DNA of 64,000 nt from Hymenobacter jeongseonensis (GTDB lineage: Bacteria; Bacteroidota; Bacteroidia; Cytophagales; Hymenobacteraceae). Each line of letters starts with the position of its first letter. Position 1 is the first letter of the stretch. The notes beneath the pieces are model-generated. The model ran no database searches. It was not told the DNA's origin and worked only from the letters and a program-made list of their open reading frames with translations. Made by a program: the position numbers and the translations under genes. This document shows, in pieces, positions 24,657-34,272 of the stretch. Location: contig NZ_JADQDQ010000003.1 of assembly GCF_015694725.1 (NCBI RefSeq), positions 248,001 to 312,000 of the forward strand, in the 5' to 3' direction.

Positions 24657-26117
24657 TTACTCTCCGTATTGTACCAAATTGCGCACCATCCCTTTGAAGA
24701 TGATGCCGTGAAACGGCAGCACGGCATACCAGTACAGCCGGCCGGCCAGGCCGCGGGGGCGGTAGGCGGCGAGTTGCTCCACGGCGTGTCCGCCGTTGGG
24801 CTGGTCCACGATGCGGAACTGCAGCCAGGCTTCGCCGGGCAGCTTCATTTCGGCGTAGAGCAGCAGGCGTCGGCCGGCCTTGTCGGCCACCAGCACGCGC
24901 CAGAAATCCAGCGGGTCGCCGGCGCGCAGGCGGCTGGGGGAGCGGCGGCCACGGCGAAGGCCCGGGCCGCCCACGGCCTTGTCCAGGAAGCCCCGGAGTT
25001 GCCAGAGCCAGTCGGTTTTGTACCAGCCCCGCTCGCCACCGATGCGCCAGATGTTGTCCAACACCTCCGCTACCGGGCGCCGGAACGGCATGAGCTGGCG
25101 GTCGAAGAACATCCCATTCTTGGGAATCTGAATGGCATCCATGTAGTTCTGCCGCATGGTGCCCGAACTCAGGGCGTCGCTCCAACTGCTCACCACTTCG
25201 TTCTGCTCGATGCGCTGGAAGGCCAGCGCCAACGCTGCTCGGTAGCTCATGCAGGTGTGGGGAACCACCCCGTCGATGCTTTTGGCCGGGTCGCACACGG
25301 TGTCGTTCTTGAGGCTCTCGACCAGGCTTTGGGCAAGGGAAAACGTAGTGCTCGTGACCAAGTAGAGCCACCACGAGGAGAGGCGAGGAGTAAGGACCGG
25401 CACGGTCACAATCCAACGCTTATAGCCCCGCTCTGCGGCTAGACCCAGTAGCATTTCGCGGTAGGTTAGCACGTCGGGGCCACCCACGTCAAAGGCTTTG
25501 CTGAAGCATGCTTTATTGTCTAAAACTGAGGTCAAGTAAAACATGATGTCGCGAATGCCAATGGGCTGACAACAAGAATTTAGCCATTTCGGCGTGACCA
25601 TCACCGGTAGCTTCTCAACTAAGTCTCGGATAATCTCAAAAGAGGCCGAACCTGACCCAATAATGATGCTGGCCCGGAGTACGGTAAGCTGGGCTGTGGT
25701 GGCTTGGCTCAGGACCGATTCCACCGCCCGGCGGGAGCGTAAGTGCACGCTCAATCCTTGGTCGTTGGCAATGCCGGAGAGGTAAATTATCTGGCGGGCA
25801 CCAGTCGTATTCAGGTAATCGACGAAGTTGTGCGCCGATTGCTGCTCCAAGTTGAAGAAGTCCTCGCTGTGGCCACTCATGGAGTGCACTAGGTAGTAAG
25901 CGGCGTCGATGTCGGTGGGCAGGTCGCTCAGGGTGGCGGGCCGGAGCAGGTCGCCGCTGGCTACCTGCACGCGGGCGCGGAGTGCTTCGGGCAGGGTGTC
26001 GGGCAGGGAGAAGCGCCGCGGGTCGCGCACGAGGCACACCACGTCGTGGTCGGCCGCCAGGAGTGGCAGCAGGCGCTGGCCAATATACCCGGTAGCTCCG
26101 GTGAGAAGGATTTTCAT
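24657..26117 (-). CDS. SDR-type NAD(P)-binding protein with C-terminal DUF2867
   Basis: This protein of 486 aa has an N-terminal atypical short-chain dehydrogenase domain (1-300), with the dinucleotide-binding loop MKILLTGATGYIGQRLLPLL at residues 1-20, and a C-terminal DUF2867 domain (about 320-486). Later motifs include AAYYLVHSMSG, IIYLSGIANDQGL, FDVGGPDVLTYREML, and WRIGGERGWYKTDWLWQLRG. This two-domain architecture is a known uncharacterised family; the reaction is unknown. The catalytic YxxxK of classic SDRs is not evident, as is common in atypical members. ATG 26117 is chosen because the Rossmann motif starts at once. It is monocistronic and convergent with topB. Confidence 0.85.
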   Translation of the reverse strand: MKILLTGATGYIGQRLLPLLAADHDVVCLVRDPRRFSLPDTLPEALRARVQVASGDLLRPATLSDLPTDIDAAYYLVHSMSGHSEDFFNLEQQSAHNFVDYLNTTGARQIIYLSGIANDQGLSVHLRSRRAVESVLSQATTAQLTVLRASIIIGSGSASFEIIRDLVEKLPVMVTPKWLNSCCQPIGIRDIMFYLTSVLDNKACFSKAFDVGGPDVLTYREMLLGLAAERGYKRWIVTVPVLTPRLSSWWLYLVTSTTFSLAQSLVESLKNDTVCDPAKSIDGVVPHTCMSYRAALALAFQRIEQNEVVSSWSDALSSGTMRQNYMDAIQIPKNGMFFDRQLMPFRRPVAEVLDNIWRIGGERGWYKTDWLWQLRGFLDKAVGGPGLRRGRRSPSRLRAGDPLDFWRVLVADKAGRRLLLYAEMKLPGEAWLQFRIVDQPNGGHAVEQLAAYRPRGLAGRLYWYAVLPFHGIIFKGMVRNLVQYGE

Positions 26118-26250
26118 TTGCTGAAGCGAATGGCAGCCGGTAGTAGTCGTTCTAGACTGAACGGCTAACCCGGCACCTTGTTTAGAAACCGCGCTCAAGA
26201 GGCAAGCTCAACTACTGCATCCTCAGCTTCTAATCAGCATCTTTGCCAGC

Positions 26251-27111
26251 ATGAAACACTTCGTCCCACTCCTCGCCACTGGCCTGTTGCTGGCTTCGGC
26301 TGCCCACGCCCAAACCAAACTCACGGCACCGCCGCTCAGCCCGTCCACGCACATCCGCCAGAGTTTCTCCACGTCCTTCATCGACCTCACGTACTCGCGC
26401 CCGTCGTTGCGGGGCCGGGTGGCATTTGGGGGCCTCGTGCCCAATGGCACGGTGTGGCGCACCGGTGCCAACACCGTGACGAAGGTGCGCTTCGGCGAAG
26501 AAGTGAAAATCAACGGCCAAGCGGTGCCCGCCGGCGCCTACGCTCTCCTCACCATCCCCGATGCCAAGGAGTGGACCTTCATTCTGAACCGCGACACTGC
26601 TCAGTGGGGGACTTACCAGTATAAACAAGACCTCGACGTGCTGCGCGTGAAGGCCAAGCCCACCAAGCTGGCTGCCCCCGTCGAAACCATGTCGCTAACC
26701 GTGGAAAACCTGCGCCCCAACGCCGCCGACCTGGTGGTGAGCTGGGACCGCACCCAAGTGGCTCTGCCCATCACCGCCGACCCCGACCGCATTGTGATGG
26801 GCCAGATTGCGGAAGCCATGAAGGGTGAGAAGAAACCCTACATCACCGCCGCACAATACTACTTCAACGCCGGCAAAGACCTCACGCCCGCCATCGGCTG
26901 GGTCGATGAATTCATCAAGGCCAATCCCAGTAGCTATTACGGCTACTACTGGAAAGGCAAGCTGCTCCAGAAGCAGGGCAAAAACAAGGAAGCCATTGAA
27001 GCCGCCAACAAGTCGTTGGAGTTGGTGAAGACCGATAAGAACGAAGTGTCGAAAGCTGAGTACATCCGTCTCAACCAAGAGGTGCTCGCGGCGGCCGGTA
27101 GCAAGAAATAA
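26251..27111 (+). CDS. Exported DUF2911 protein with TPR-like tail
   Basis: This 286-aa protein has a signal peptide (1-20, ending ASAAHAQ). The DUF2911 domain (about 35-170) is recognised by TYSRPSLRGRVAFGGLVPNG, VWRTGANTVTKVRFGEEVKI and AGAYALLTIPDAKEWTFILN. The C-terminal part (about 195-280), with YYFNAGKDLTPAIGWVDEFI and YYGYYWKGKLLQKQGKNKEA, forms two TPR-like hairpins. The biochemical function of the family is unknown. It probably acts in the periplasm. A CATCTTTG element lies five bases before the ATG, which suggests a leaderless transcript. A terminator follows at 27134. Confidence 0.9.
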   Translation: MKHFVPLLATGLLLASAAHAQTKLTAPPLSPSTHIRQSFSTSFIDLTYSRPSLRGRVAFGGLVPNGTVWRTGANTVTKVRFGEEVKINGQAVPAGAYALLTIPDAKEWTFILNRDTAQWGTYQYKQDLDVLRVKAKPTKLAAPVETMSLTVENLRPNAADLVVSWDRTQVALPITADPDRIVMGQIAEAMKGEKKPYITAAQYYFNAGKDLTPAIGWVDEFIKANPSSYYGYYWKGKLLQKQGKNKEAIEAANKSLELVKTDKNEVSKAEYIRLNQEVLAAAGSKK

Positions 27112-27133
27112 CTTCAACAGGTTCTACTAACTA

Positions 27134-27173
27134 TTCGAAAAGGCCCGGTGCACGATTGCGCCGGGCCTCTTCG
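27134..27173. terminator. Terminator between DUF2911 and slipin genes
   Basis: AGGCCCGG (27141-27148) pairs with CCGGGCCT (27161-27168), extended by the flanking TTCGAAA/TCTTCGA, between two convergent genes. T-runs are short on both sides, so efficiency is uncertain. Confidence 0.65.
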
Positions 27174-27193
27174 ATGGTAGTAATTTATTGCGG

Positions 27194-27964
27194 CTAAACG
27201 GGCAGTTTATTTCCCTGCTCCACCAACTGCGTGAAGCTTTTGGCCGCGTTGGTAAACTCGGAGGGGATGAGCATGATGGTGGTTGTGTTGTTGTCGATGC
27301 CAATCTCGGAGAGCATTTGCATGCGGCGCAGCTCCAGCGCAATGGGGCTTTCCTCCATCTGTTTGGCGCCCTGCGTGAGCTTGATGCTGGCCTCCAACTC
27401 GGCCTCGGCCTTGATGATGCGGGCCCGCTTCTCGCGGATGGCTTCGGCCTCGCGCGCCATGGCCCGCTGCATGGACTCTGGAATCTCCACGTCCTTGATT
27501 TCCACTAGCTCAATCTTCACGCCCCAGGATTCCGTGGCCGCATCCACGATTTGCAGCAGCGCAGTGTTGATTTGGGCTCGCTCCCGCAGCACTTCGTCGA
27601 GTTGGTGCTGCCCGATGATGTTGCGCAGCGCCGTGACTGCCAGTTGGTACACCGCCTGATTAAAGTTGGCCACCTTGATAATGGCATCGACTGGGTTCAC
27701 TACCCGGAACCACAGCACGGCGTTCACCTTGATGGTCACGCTGTCCTTCGTGATGGTTTCCTGCTGCTCCAAGTCCACCGTTTTGGTGCGGATGTCAATG
27801 GTTTGCTGCCGTTCGATAACCGGGATTATCCAGTACAGTCCCGGCCCCCGCGTGCCCATAAACCGGCCCAGCCGAAACACAATGGCCCGCTCGTATTCCT
27901 GCGCAATGCGCAAGCCGGAGAGTAGGATGAGAACAATGATTAGAACAATGAGGAATGGCGACAT
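27194..27964 (-). CDS. Slipin-family SPFH (stomatin-like) membrane protein
   Basis: This 256-aa protein has one N-terminal membrane helix (residues 2-19, SPFLIVLIIVLILLSGL). The SPFH/Band 7 domain (about 20-200) includes RAIVFRLGRFMGTRGPGLYW, TVDLEQQETITKDSVTIKVN, AVYQLAVTALRNIIGQHQLD and the coiled AREAEAIREKRARIIKAEAE. It ends with the oligomerisation tail IMLIPSEF. Such proteins form ring-like membrane scaffolds that affect proteases or channels. The NfeD partner that often accompanies slipins is not adjacent. It is followed downstream by the terminator at 27134. Confidence 0.93.
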   Translation of the reverse strand: MSPFLIVLIIVLILLSGLRIAQEYERAIVFRLGRFMGTRGPGLYWIIPVIERQQTIDIRTKTVDLEQQETITKDSVTIKVNAVLWFRVVNPVDAIIKVANFNQAVYQLAVTALRNIIGQHQLDEVLRERAQINTALLQIVDAATESWGVKIELVEIKDVEIPESMQRAMAREAEAIREKRARIIKAEAELEASIKLTQGAKQMEESPIALELRRMQMLSEIGIDNNTTTIMLIPSEFTNAAKSFTQLVEQGNKLPV

Positions 27965-28037
27965 GACCAGTTCAGGTTAGTGATTTTGGTCGATGTATCG
28001 TTGCCGGGAAATATCCATTACAGATGTGTATTGGACG

Positions 28038-28652
28038 TCAGGGACCAAACACCGGGCGAATATTATCAACAAGCCATTTGTCTTGCTGCCGTACCAGCCG
28101 AAACTCTAAATTCGCGCCCTCGCGTAAATCCTCAGGTTTTGGCAGTTGCGCAAAAAATACGAGTGCTGTGTCGCCATTGATGGTAACGGCGGGCTTGGTG
28201 CGGCGCAGCTTTTCCAAATCGGCATCTGGGTCTTGCGAGAAAACTACCCGGTCGTAGTTGAGTCCCTGTGGTGGGCCAGCCCATTGCCGCAAGGCCTGCA
28301 TCACGCTGTCAGCTTTCCGTATTTCCTCGCGTTCATTCGCTACGTAGTTCACTGACAAAAAACCGCTTGATTTGAACGGCTGCAAATACTCCTCAGCAAC
28401 CTTGAAATCAACCTTGTAGACATCCGTCGTATCGCCATCGTCACTCAACCAAGCGGGCACTAAAGGCATGCTGCCCAGAGCTTCTTTCTGGCCGCTGTAC
28501 CACGTAAGAAAATGTTGCACAACTGCGTCAGGACTAGTCGCCTGATTAGCTTTAGCAGAGGGCTTTGCTGCCTCTTGCCTGGTCGCATCAAAGGAACAAG
28601 AAGCCACTGTTGCGGCCAAGGTGAGGCCCAGCAAAACCAGCGCGATTTTCAT
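28038..28652 (-). CDS. Unrecognised lipoprotein
   Basis: This 204-aa protein has a lipoprotein signal (MKIALVLLGLTLAATVASC, lipidated Cys at residue 19). The mature part is hydrophilic, with AVVQHFLTWYSGQKEALGSM near the N-terminus and a C-terminal beta-rich stretch LEFRLVRQQDKWLVDNI. The pattern 'helix, then short strands ending in a DKWLVDNI-type motif' is that of small NTF2-like or DUF3828-like secreted proteins. That is a guess, not a recognition. Start ATG 28652 is preferred to the TTG one codon upstream. The gene stands 27 nt downstream of the M28 peptidase gene on the same strand and may be co-transcribed with it. Confidence 0.75.
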   Translation of the reverse strand: MKIALVLLGLTLAATVASCSFDATRQEAAKPSAKANQATSPDAVVQHFLTWYSGQKEALGSMPLVPAWLSDDGDTTDVYKVDFKVAEEYLQPFKSSGFLSVNYVANEREEIRKADSVMQALRQWAGPPQGLNYDRVVFSQDPDADLEKLRRTKPAVTINGDTALVFFAQLPKPEDLREGANLEFRLVRQQDKWLVDNIRPVFGP

Positions 28653-28679
28653 CAATTTACCTGCCGTAAAGAATGTGCC

Positions 28680-30038
28680 CTACCGCCCCACTACCGGCAG
28701 CACGGGCACGCTCTCGTGCCCGGCCGCGTCCACGCTGGCCACGCCGAAAATGAAGTTGTCCTTGCTGATGTCTAGGTTGGCCGTGAGGCCAGTCATGGGT
28801 ATGCGCTGCTGCCACTGGGGGGCACTGGTTTCGCGCACCAGCACCACGTAGCCGGCGGGCTTCGGGCCAGTGGCGGGCGCCTCCCAGCGCAACTCGGTGC
28901 GGTTGGTGAGGTTGGCGGTGAGTACCTCCACCTTGGCGGGTGCGGCCGGGGCCAGGGCCAGACTGGCCATGGTGGCGAGGTTCACGCCGGCGTTGCGGCG
29001 CAGGTAGGCAAAGTCCACGCCCTCAATCACGTCGCCGTAAGCGCGGCCTTTTTCGGTGCGGAGGTCCTGGTGCTGGTGGGTGTAGTCCTCGTTCATCTCG
29101 GTGAACCGGACGGCCGGAAAGCCCTGCTGGTTGAAGGGCGTGTGGTCGCCGCCCCGCAGGAAGCGGTCGGGGCGATATTCCAGTACCACCTCGTGGCCTT
29201 TACCGTACTGCTTGGCCACGCGCTGGGTGTAGCGCGCCAGTTGCCGGCTGATGCCGTCGTTCTCATTGCTCAGCTGCCGGCGCACGCGGGCCTGTTCGGG
29301 CGTTTCGTTTGCTGGCACGCCTTCGCTGAATACGCGCAAGTGCTTGTCGTCGTTAATCACCGGGTCAAAACCGTGCGAGTTGCCCACAATGTCATTGTTG
29401 AGCATGGCAATCAGGTTCCAATTTTCCTTCTTGGCGCGGGCGGCCAAGTGGCCGGAGCCATAAAGGCCCTGCTCTTCACCCTGCACAGCCACAAATTTGA
29501 GGGTGCAGGGAAATTTCTGGCCGGCCAGTACGCGGGCCAACTCCATCACCAGCACAGTGCCGGAGCCGTCGTCGTTGGCACCGGGTGCGTCGGCGGTGGC
29601 GTTCATCACGTCGCTCACCCGCGAGTCGATGTGGCCGCTTACCAGAATGATGCGGGTGTCGGTAGGGTCGGTGCCGGGCAGGGTGGCCAGCACGTTGGCC
29701 ATCAGCACGGGCTTGTTGATGCGGCGGCCATCGGGCTTGATGGTGAAGGTGTCCATCTCGACGGTCATGCGGCCGCCGCCGGCTTTGCTGTACTTCAGAA
29801 ACTCGTCGCGCACGTAGTTGCGGGCCGCGCCAATGCCCCGCTTGGGATTATCCGTCTCGCTCAGCGTGTGGCGGGTGCCAAAAGAAACCAACTTGCGAAT
29901 GTCGGCTTCCAGGTTTTTAGCCGAAATTTCCTCGACCAGTTTTTGAATGCGCGGGTCGGCGGCGGGAAGCAGCGGGCCGGGTTTGGTTTGGGCGAGGGCG
30001 GCAAATGGTGCCAGGAGCAGGAGCGTAGCGAGTTTCAT
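28680..30038 (-). CDS. Secreted M28-family metallopeptidase
   Basis: This zinc peptidase (452 aa) is probably an aminopeptidase acting outside the cytoplasm. The signal peptide is MKLATLLLLAPFAALAQ. The catalytic domain (about 90-340) has zinc ligands in order: SGHIDSR (His), GANDDGSG (Asp), QGEEQGLYGSG (catalytic Glu-Glu), NNDIVGN (Asp), and GGDHTPFNQQGFPAVRF (His). The C-terminus (about 365-452) is a fibronectin-III-like beta domain starting ALAPAAPAKVEVLTANLTNR. ATG 30038 is four bases after TACCTTTC on the minus strand, one of several starts in this window with a -7-like element immediately upstream. Confidence 0.94.
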   Translation of the reverse strand: MKLATLLLLAPFAALAQTKPGPLLPAADPRIQKLVEEISAKNLEADIRKLVSFGTRHTLSETDNPKRGIGAARNYVRDEFLKYSKAGGGRMTVEMDTFTIKPDGRRINKPVLMANVLATLPGTDPTDTRIILVSGHIDSRVSDVMNATADAPGANDDGSGTVLVMELARVLAGQKFPCTLKFVAVQGEEQGLYGSGHLAARAKKENWNLIAMLNNDIVGNSHGFDPVINDDKHLRVFSEGVPANETPEQARVRRQLSNENDGISRQLARYTQRVAKQYGKGHEVVLEYRPDRFLRGGDHTPFNQQGFPAVRFTEMNEDYTHQHQDLRTEKGRAYGDVIEGVDFAYLRRNAGVNLATMASLALAPAAPAKVEVLTANLTNRTELRWEAPATGPKPAGYVVLVRETSAPQWQQRIPMTGLTANLDISKDNFIFGVASVDAAGHESVPVLPVVGR

Positions 30039-30130
30039 GTGGGAAAGGTAGGGCGAGAAGCGAGTTGGCACCAAGCGGAAGGGCAGGTGTGCCAAAATCA
30101 TGTAGCGAGAAACAGGCTGTATCAAAATAG

Positions 30131-30233
30131 AACGTCATGCTGAGCTTGTTGAACCATCTCGCGTGTAGTCACTAATCTTAATGATTGGTTTACTACCACA
30201 CGCGAGATGCTTCGACAAGCTCAGCATGACGTT
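30131..30233. repeat. Long palindromic intergenic repeat, copy 4
   Basis: AACGTCATGCTGAGCTTGTT (from 30131) is mirrored by AACAAGCTCAGCATGACGTT-type sequence at 30214-30233 (here GACAAGC...). The inner arm CATCTCGCGTG/CACGCGAGATG also pairs. The central loop contains AGTAGT/ACTACC-like complementarity. It shares outer arms with the other copies but has a distinct inner arm, so it defines a subfamily. It lies between the SseB-like gene's 3' end and the M28 gene's promoter. Confidence 0.9.
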
Positions 30234-30257
30234 CTTGGGAGGGCGGGACTTATTAAC

Positions 30258-31196
30258 TTACCCAGCCTTATAAAAAGGCTCAATCGTGCGGAAATAGGGA
30301 TTCACGCCCTCTTCCGAATTCATATCCAGCAACATCAAATCAACGAATTGATAAGCATCGGTTTGGCCTTGCAGCACGGGTCCGAGCTCCTGCATGAAGC
30401 TGGGGTCGGGGCTGTTGCTCACAAACGCCAGCAGCAGGCGCGGTACATCGGGGTTGTCGGCTAACTGCATCTGGGCCAGGTAAGCGGCTTCGATGTGGGA
30501 GTGAGTAGCGGCCCAGGCTGCAATGGCATCGGCCACGGCGGTGGGGTTTTCGGCGGGCTGGCTCAGGAGCACTTGGGCATCGCCCCCGGCGGGGGACAGC
30601 GGGCCGGTGAGCTGCCCGGCTAACAGGGCCGCAAGCTCGTCCTTGGGCAGCAGCTTGCCGGCAGGCGAGAACGGATTCAGAACGCAGTCCTGGCCCTGCA
30701 CCATGTTGAAAAACGCGTGGCCCGGCAGGCGCACGTAGCTCACGGTGCCGTTATCAACGCCGCCATCGGTGAGGCGGGGGACGGAGGAGAAGACGGGCAG
30801 CTTGCCATCGGACAGAATCTGCAGCTGGATTTCCTGGCCTTCGGTGAGCACCACTTCGCCCTCGTTTATGCCTTCCATGGGCGCCAGAATCATCAGGATT
30901 TCCTCCTGCAACAAGGCTTGGTAGAACGCCGGACGGGCGTTTTCGTCGGTGGCGGCCAGCAGCAGGAGCTGCTCGAGCACGTTCTCGGGCTCGAATGGAA
31001 ACGGCTCGGGCTCCGGCATTTGGAACGTAGGCACGGGCGCTACCGGCTCGGGTGGCGCCGTGAACTTAGCCCCCTGGTAGCGAGGGCCGCCAGCGGGCTT
31101 TTCGGCCGCTGGGGTGGGCGCCCCGGGAGTAGCGGGAGCGGAAGTGGCCGGCTTGTTGTCGGCGGGTTTGTTTTTCAGAAAGTCGAGCAGGCCCAT
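30258..31196 (-). CDS. SseB-family protein (enhanced serine sensitivity)
   Basis: This 312-aa soluble protein has an N-terminal 70-residue region rich in P/A/K (linker-like). A SseB N-terminal domain (about 72-185) follows, with NVLEQLLLLAATDENARPAF, LQILSDGKLPVFSSVPRLTD and YVRLPGHAFFNMVQGQDCVL. A SseB C-terminal domain covers about 200-312 (AQVLLSQPAENPTAVADAIA, VPRLLLAFVSNSPDPSFMQE, FVDLMLLDMNSEEGVNPYF). The biochemical role of the family is not established. It is single and flanked on both sides by palindromic repeats (copies 4 and 5). Confidence 0.85.
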   Translation of the reverse strand: MGLLDFLKNKPADNKPATSAPATPGAPTPAAEKPAGGPRYQGAKFTAPPEPVAPVPTFQMPEPEPFPFEPENVLEQLLLLAATDENARPAFYQALLQEEILMILAPMEGINEGEVVLTEGQEIQLQILSDGKLPVFSSVPRLTDGGVDNGTVSYVRLPGHAFFNMVQGQDCVLNPFSPAGKLLPKDELAALLAGQLTGPLSPAGGDAQVLLSQPAENPTAVADAIAAWAATHSHIEAAYLAQMQLADNPDVPRLLLAFVSNSPDPSFMQELGPVLQGQTDAYQFVDLMLLDMNSEEGVNPYFRTIEPFYKAG

Positions 31197-31323
31197 AAAG
31201 CAATAAAATGTCGAGTGGATTGGGAGTGCAATCTACGGCAGAAACCGGGTTGGAAAGGGAGTAAAAGGCAGTAAGCTGGCTTTTAAATGCACTGGGTTGA
31301 GAATATTTAAAGCCAATTGAACC

Positions 31324-31417
31324 GTCATGCTGAGCAGAATCGAAGCATCTCTACCACGCAACGAATGCACTTCATGCAACGAAGCGGTAAACATGCTTCG
31401 ACTCCGCTCAGCATGAC
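31324..31417. repeat. Long palindromic intergenic repeat, copy 5
   Basis: GTCATGCTGAGCAGAATCGAAGCATCT (from 31324) pairs with ATGCTTCGACTCCGCTCAGCATGAC (to 31417) with some mismatches (AGAA against TCCG). The loop differs from the other copies. It lies just beyond the 3' end of the cytochrome c gene. Confidence 0.85.
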
Positions 31418-31442
31418 GACGTGTTTTGCTCAATCGGGGCAC

Positions 31443-31844
31443 CTACTTGCAAGCCGCGAGCTGTTCTTCCACTTCGCGGATGGTGCGCGGTTTGGATTTG
31501 TTGCCCCAGTTGTTCTCGATGTAGTTCAGCAAGTTGGTGAGCTGAGCGGGGCTCATGCCTTTCTCGCCGGGCATCACGTTGTGGTAGCGGATGCCGTTTA
31601 CCACAATGGGCTCGTTTTGACCGTTGCGGAGCAAGCAGGGCAGTTCGGCCCGGTGCAGAGCAAGGTAGTCGGCGCCCGCCAGCGGCGGAATCAGGCGCGC
31701 CAGGCCCTGGCCCTGGTCGCCGTGGCAGCTTGAGCAGTGCTGCGTGTACAGCCGCTCGCCCTGGTTTTTGTTGCTGCTGAAGCAGGCAGGCAGCGAAACT
31801 GCCAGCACCGAACAGCTTAAAAGAAAACGAAATTTGAGCCTCAT
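31443..31844 (-). CDS. Lipoprotein c-type cytochrome
   Basis: This 133-aa monohaem cytochrome c has a lipoprotein signal (Cys21 in SLPACFSS). The haem attachment site is C37-S-S-C40-H41 in YTQHCSSCHGDQGQGLARLI, and M91 in RYHNVMPGEKGM is the probable axial methionine. An extra cysteine near residue 70 (LPCLLRNGQ) is seen. It probably carries electrons at the outer face of the inner membrane or in the periplasm. It is the third gene of a minus-strand operon and starts on the base next to the SCO stop codon. Similar cytochrome/SCO pairs accompany terminal oxidases or nitrous oxide reductase, but neither is in view. Confidence 0.92.
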   Translation of the reverse strand: MRLKFRFLLSCSVLAVSLPACFSSNKNQGERLYTQHCSSCHGDQGQGLARLIPPLAGADYLALHRAELPCLLRNGQNEPIVVNGIRYHNVMPGEKGMSPAQLTNLLNYIENNWGNKSKPRTIREVEEQLAACK

Positions 31845-32534
31845 TTACTGACGGGCCACGGCCGGCTTGCGCGTATCCATCTCCGCCAGCAGAATGGGAA
31901 GCTCGGCCATTAGGCGCTCGACTTCCTTGGGGTTGAGGCTATCATAGAGCCCGCGAATGTGGCCTTGGTCATCTACGAGGGCGAAGGTGCCGTTGTGGGC
32001 AAACCCGCCGGGCGCCTGCTTGTCGGGCTCGGCGGCCGTGTAGTAGGCGCGGGCCAGCAAGAACACGGAGTCTTTGGCGGCGGGCTCGCCCTTGGCGCCG
32101 GTGGTGGCAAAGTGCCAGTTGCGGGCCGCGCCCATGCCCAGGCGGTCGGCGTAGTCGCGCAACACCGGAATGGAATCGTGGGCCGGGTCGATGGTGTGCG
32201 AAAGGAAAGCCAAGCGCGGGTCTTTGCCATACTTGGCGTACACCTTCAACAGCTCGCCCTGCATTTTGGGGCAGATGCCGGGGCAGGTGGCAAAAAAGAA
32301 ATCGGCGATGTAGGCCTTTCCGGCAAAGGTCTGGTTGGTAATAACTTCACCTGCCTGGTTAGTGAGCCGAAACGCCGGCACCCTGGCAAACACCGTATCG
32401 GCGGGGCCGCCGTCGGCGCGGGGCCGCACGTCGCGTTCGCCCAAAATGGGCAGGCGGACAGCGGTATCGGGACTGGTACAGGCCGTGACAAGAGCAGCCG
32501 CCAAAGCGGGCAGCAGAAAAAGACGTTTCAGCAT
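31845..32534 (-). CDS. SCO1/SenC-family copper chaperone lipoprotein
   Basis: This 229-aa thioredoxin-fold protein delivers copper to the CuA site of cytochrome oxidase or similar enzymes. The lipobox has Cys19 (AALVTACTS). The copper/redox motif is C84-P-G-I-C88 in FFFATCPGICPKMQGEL, and the third ligand is H180 in GFAHNGTFALVDDQG. The SCO signature DPAHDSIPVLRDYADRLG is also present. It is the middle gene of the lipoprotein/SCO/cytochrome operon, with 3 nt before it and none after it, so the proteins are likely made together. Confidence 0.94.
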   Translation of the reverse strand: MLKRLFLLPALAAALVTACTSPDTAVRLPILGERDVRPRADGGPADTVFARVPAFRLTNQAGEVITNQTFAGKAYIADFFFATCPGICPKMQGELLKVYAKYGKDPRLAFLSHTIDPAHDSIPVLRDYADRLGMGAARNWHFATTGAKGEPAAKDSVFLLARAYYTAAEPDKQAPGGFAHNGTFALVDDQGHIRGLYDSLNPKEVERLMAELPILLAEMDTRKPAVARQ

Positions 32535-32537
32535 GAC

Positions 32538-32993
32538 TTATTTAGAAGGAGTAGCCGCCGAAGCCGGAGCGGCTGGCAGTTGCTGGATAAACAAGGTTGC
32601 CGAGTCTATCGTTGCGCGAAATTGCCGGCTCACCCCAGCCAGCACTTGCTGTTGCTGCTGGAAATAGGCCAAACGAGCCGATGGCGTGGCCGTGGAATCG
32701 GGGGCGCGGTACTGGTGCATCCAGTCCATCATGGCCGCATCGGCGGCAGCCAGCCCGCGTAGGTAGGGCCCGGAAGCCGGTGCCTTGGCCGCATTTATTT
32801 TGGCTTTGAGCGAATACAACTGGTCCATTTTAGCCATCAACGAATCGTGGCGCGCCATAACGGCCATTTCGGCTGCCGTGGCAGGCGAGGGGGCGCCTTG
32901 CTCGGCAATAGGTTTGTTGGGCGAGGAGCAAGCCGCTAGAAAGGCGATAGCGCTTACCACTGAAACCAAGCGGGATTTGGAGAGAATATTCAC
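32538..32993 (-). CDS. Small helical lipoprotein of the SCO operon
   Basis: This protein of 151 aa starts at GTG 32993. The choice is based on the lipoprotein signal that begins there (VNILSKSRLVSVVSAIAFLAAC, Cys near residue 22). It is also based on a TACCTTTG element placed four bases upstream; an ATG further out would make an atypical signal. The mature part is helical, with DSLMAKMDQLYSLKAKINAA and AAMMDWMHQYRAP, then a Q-rich stretch. Proteins of this size with a MMDWMxxY motif accompany SCO genes in other Bacteroidota, as far as I recall, but their function is unknown. It is first in the operon. Confidence 0.75.
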   Translation of the reverse strand: MNILSKSRLVSVVSAIAFLAACSSPNKPIAEQGAPSPATAAEMAVMARHDSLMAKMDQLYSLKAKINAAKAPASGPYLRGLAAADAAMMDWMHQYRAPDSTATPSARLAYFQQQQQVLAGVSRQFRATIDSATLFIQQLPAAPASAATPSK

Positions 32994-32997
32994 GCTG

Positions 32998-33005
32998 CAA
33001 AGGTA
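32998..33005 (-). promoter_or_regulatory. -7 element immediately before the SCO operon start codon
   Basis: On the minus strand TACCTTTG (exact TAnnTTTG) is followed by four bases (CAGC) and then the GTG start at 32993. Transcription would start at or next to the start codon, which gives a leaderless message. Confidence 0.6.
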
Positions 33006-33228
33006 CGCCGAGGCCCGGAGCCCACCATCGAAAATTGTCTTCATTATGCGAGGCAAGTGGGATGGGTTTGAGTAGCACTCTACAGAAAGATTTTGCCCCT
33101 TGAAGTTTTGAATTGGCGATTAGCCTAGCGCAACTGGACAAATCAAATGGCAGGTCTCGCCGGTTGCTACGGATTGTGCGTAGCATACAAACGCTACTTC
33201 CCTCTATTCACCAACTCACCATATACGT

Positions 33229-34221
<993 letters not shown>

Positions 34222-34272
34222 GTGCCAGCAAACCGTTCATTGCGAGGAAGATTTCCAGCGCAGTGAACGGTT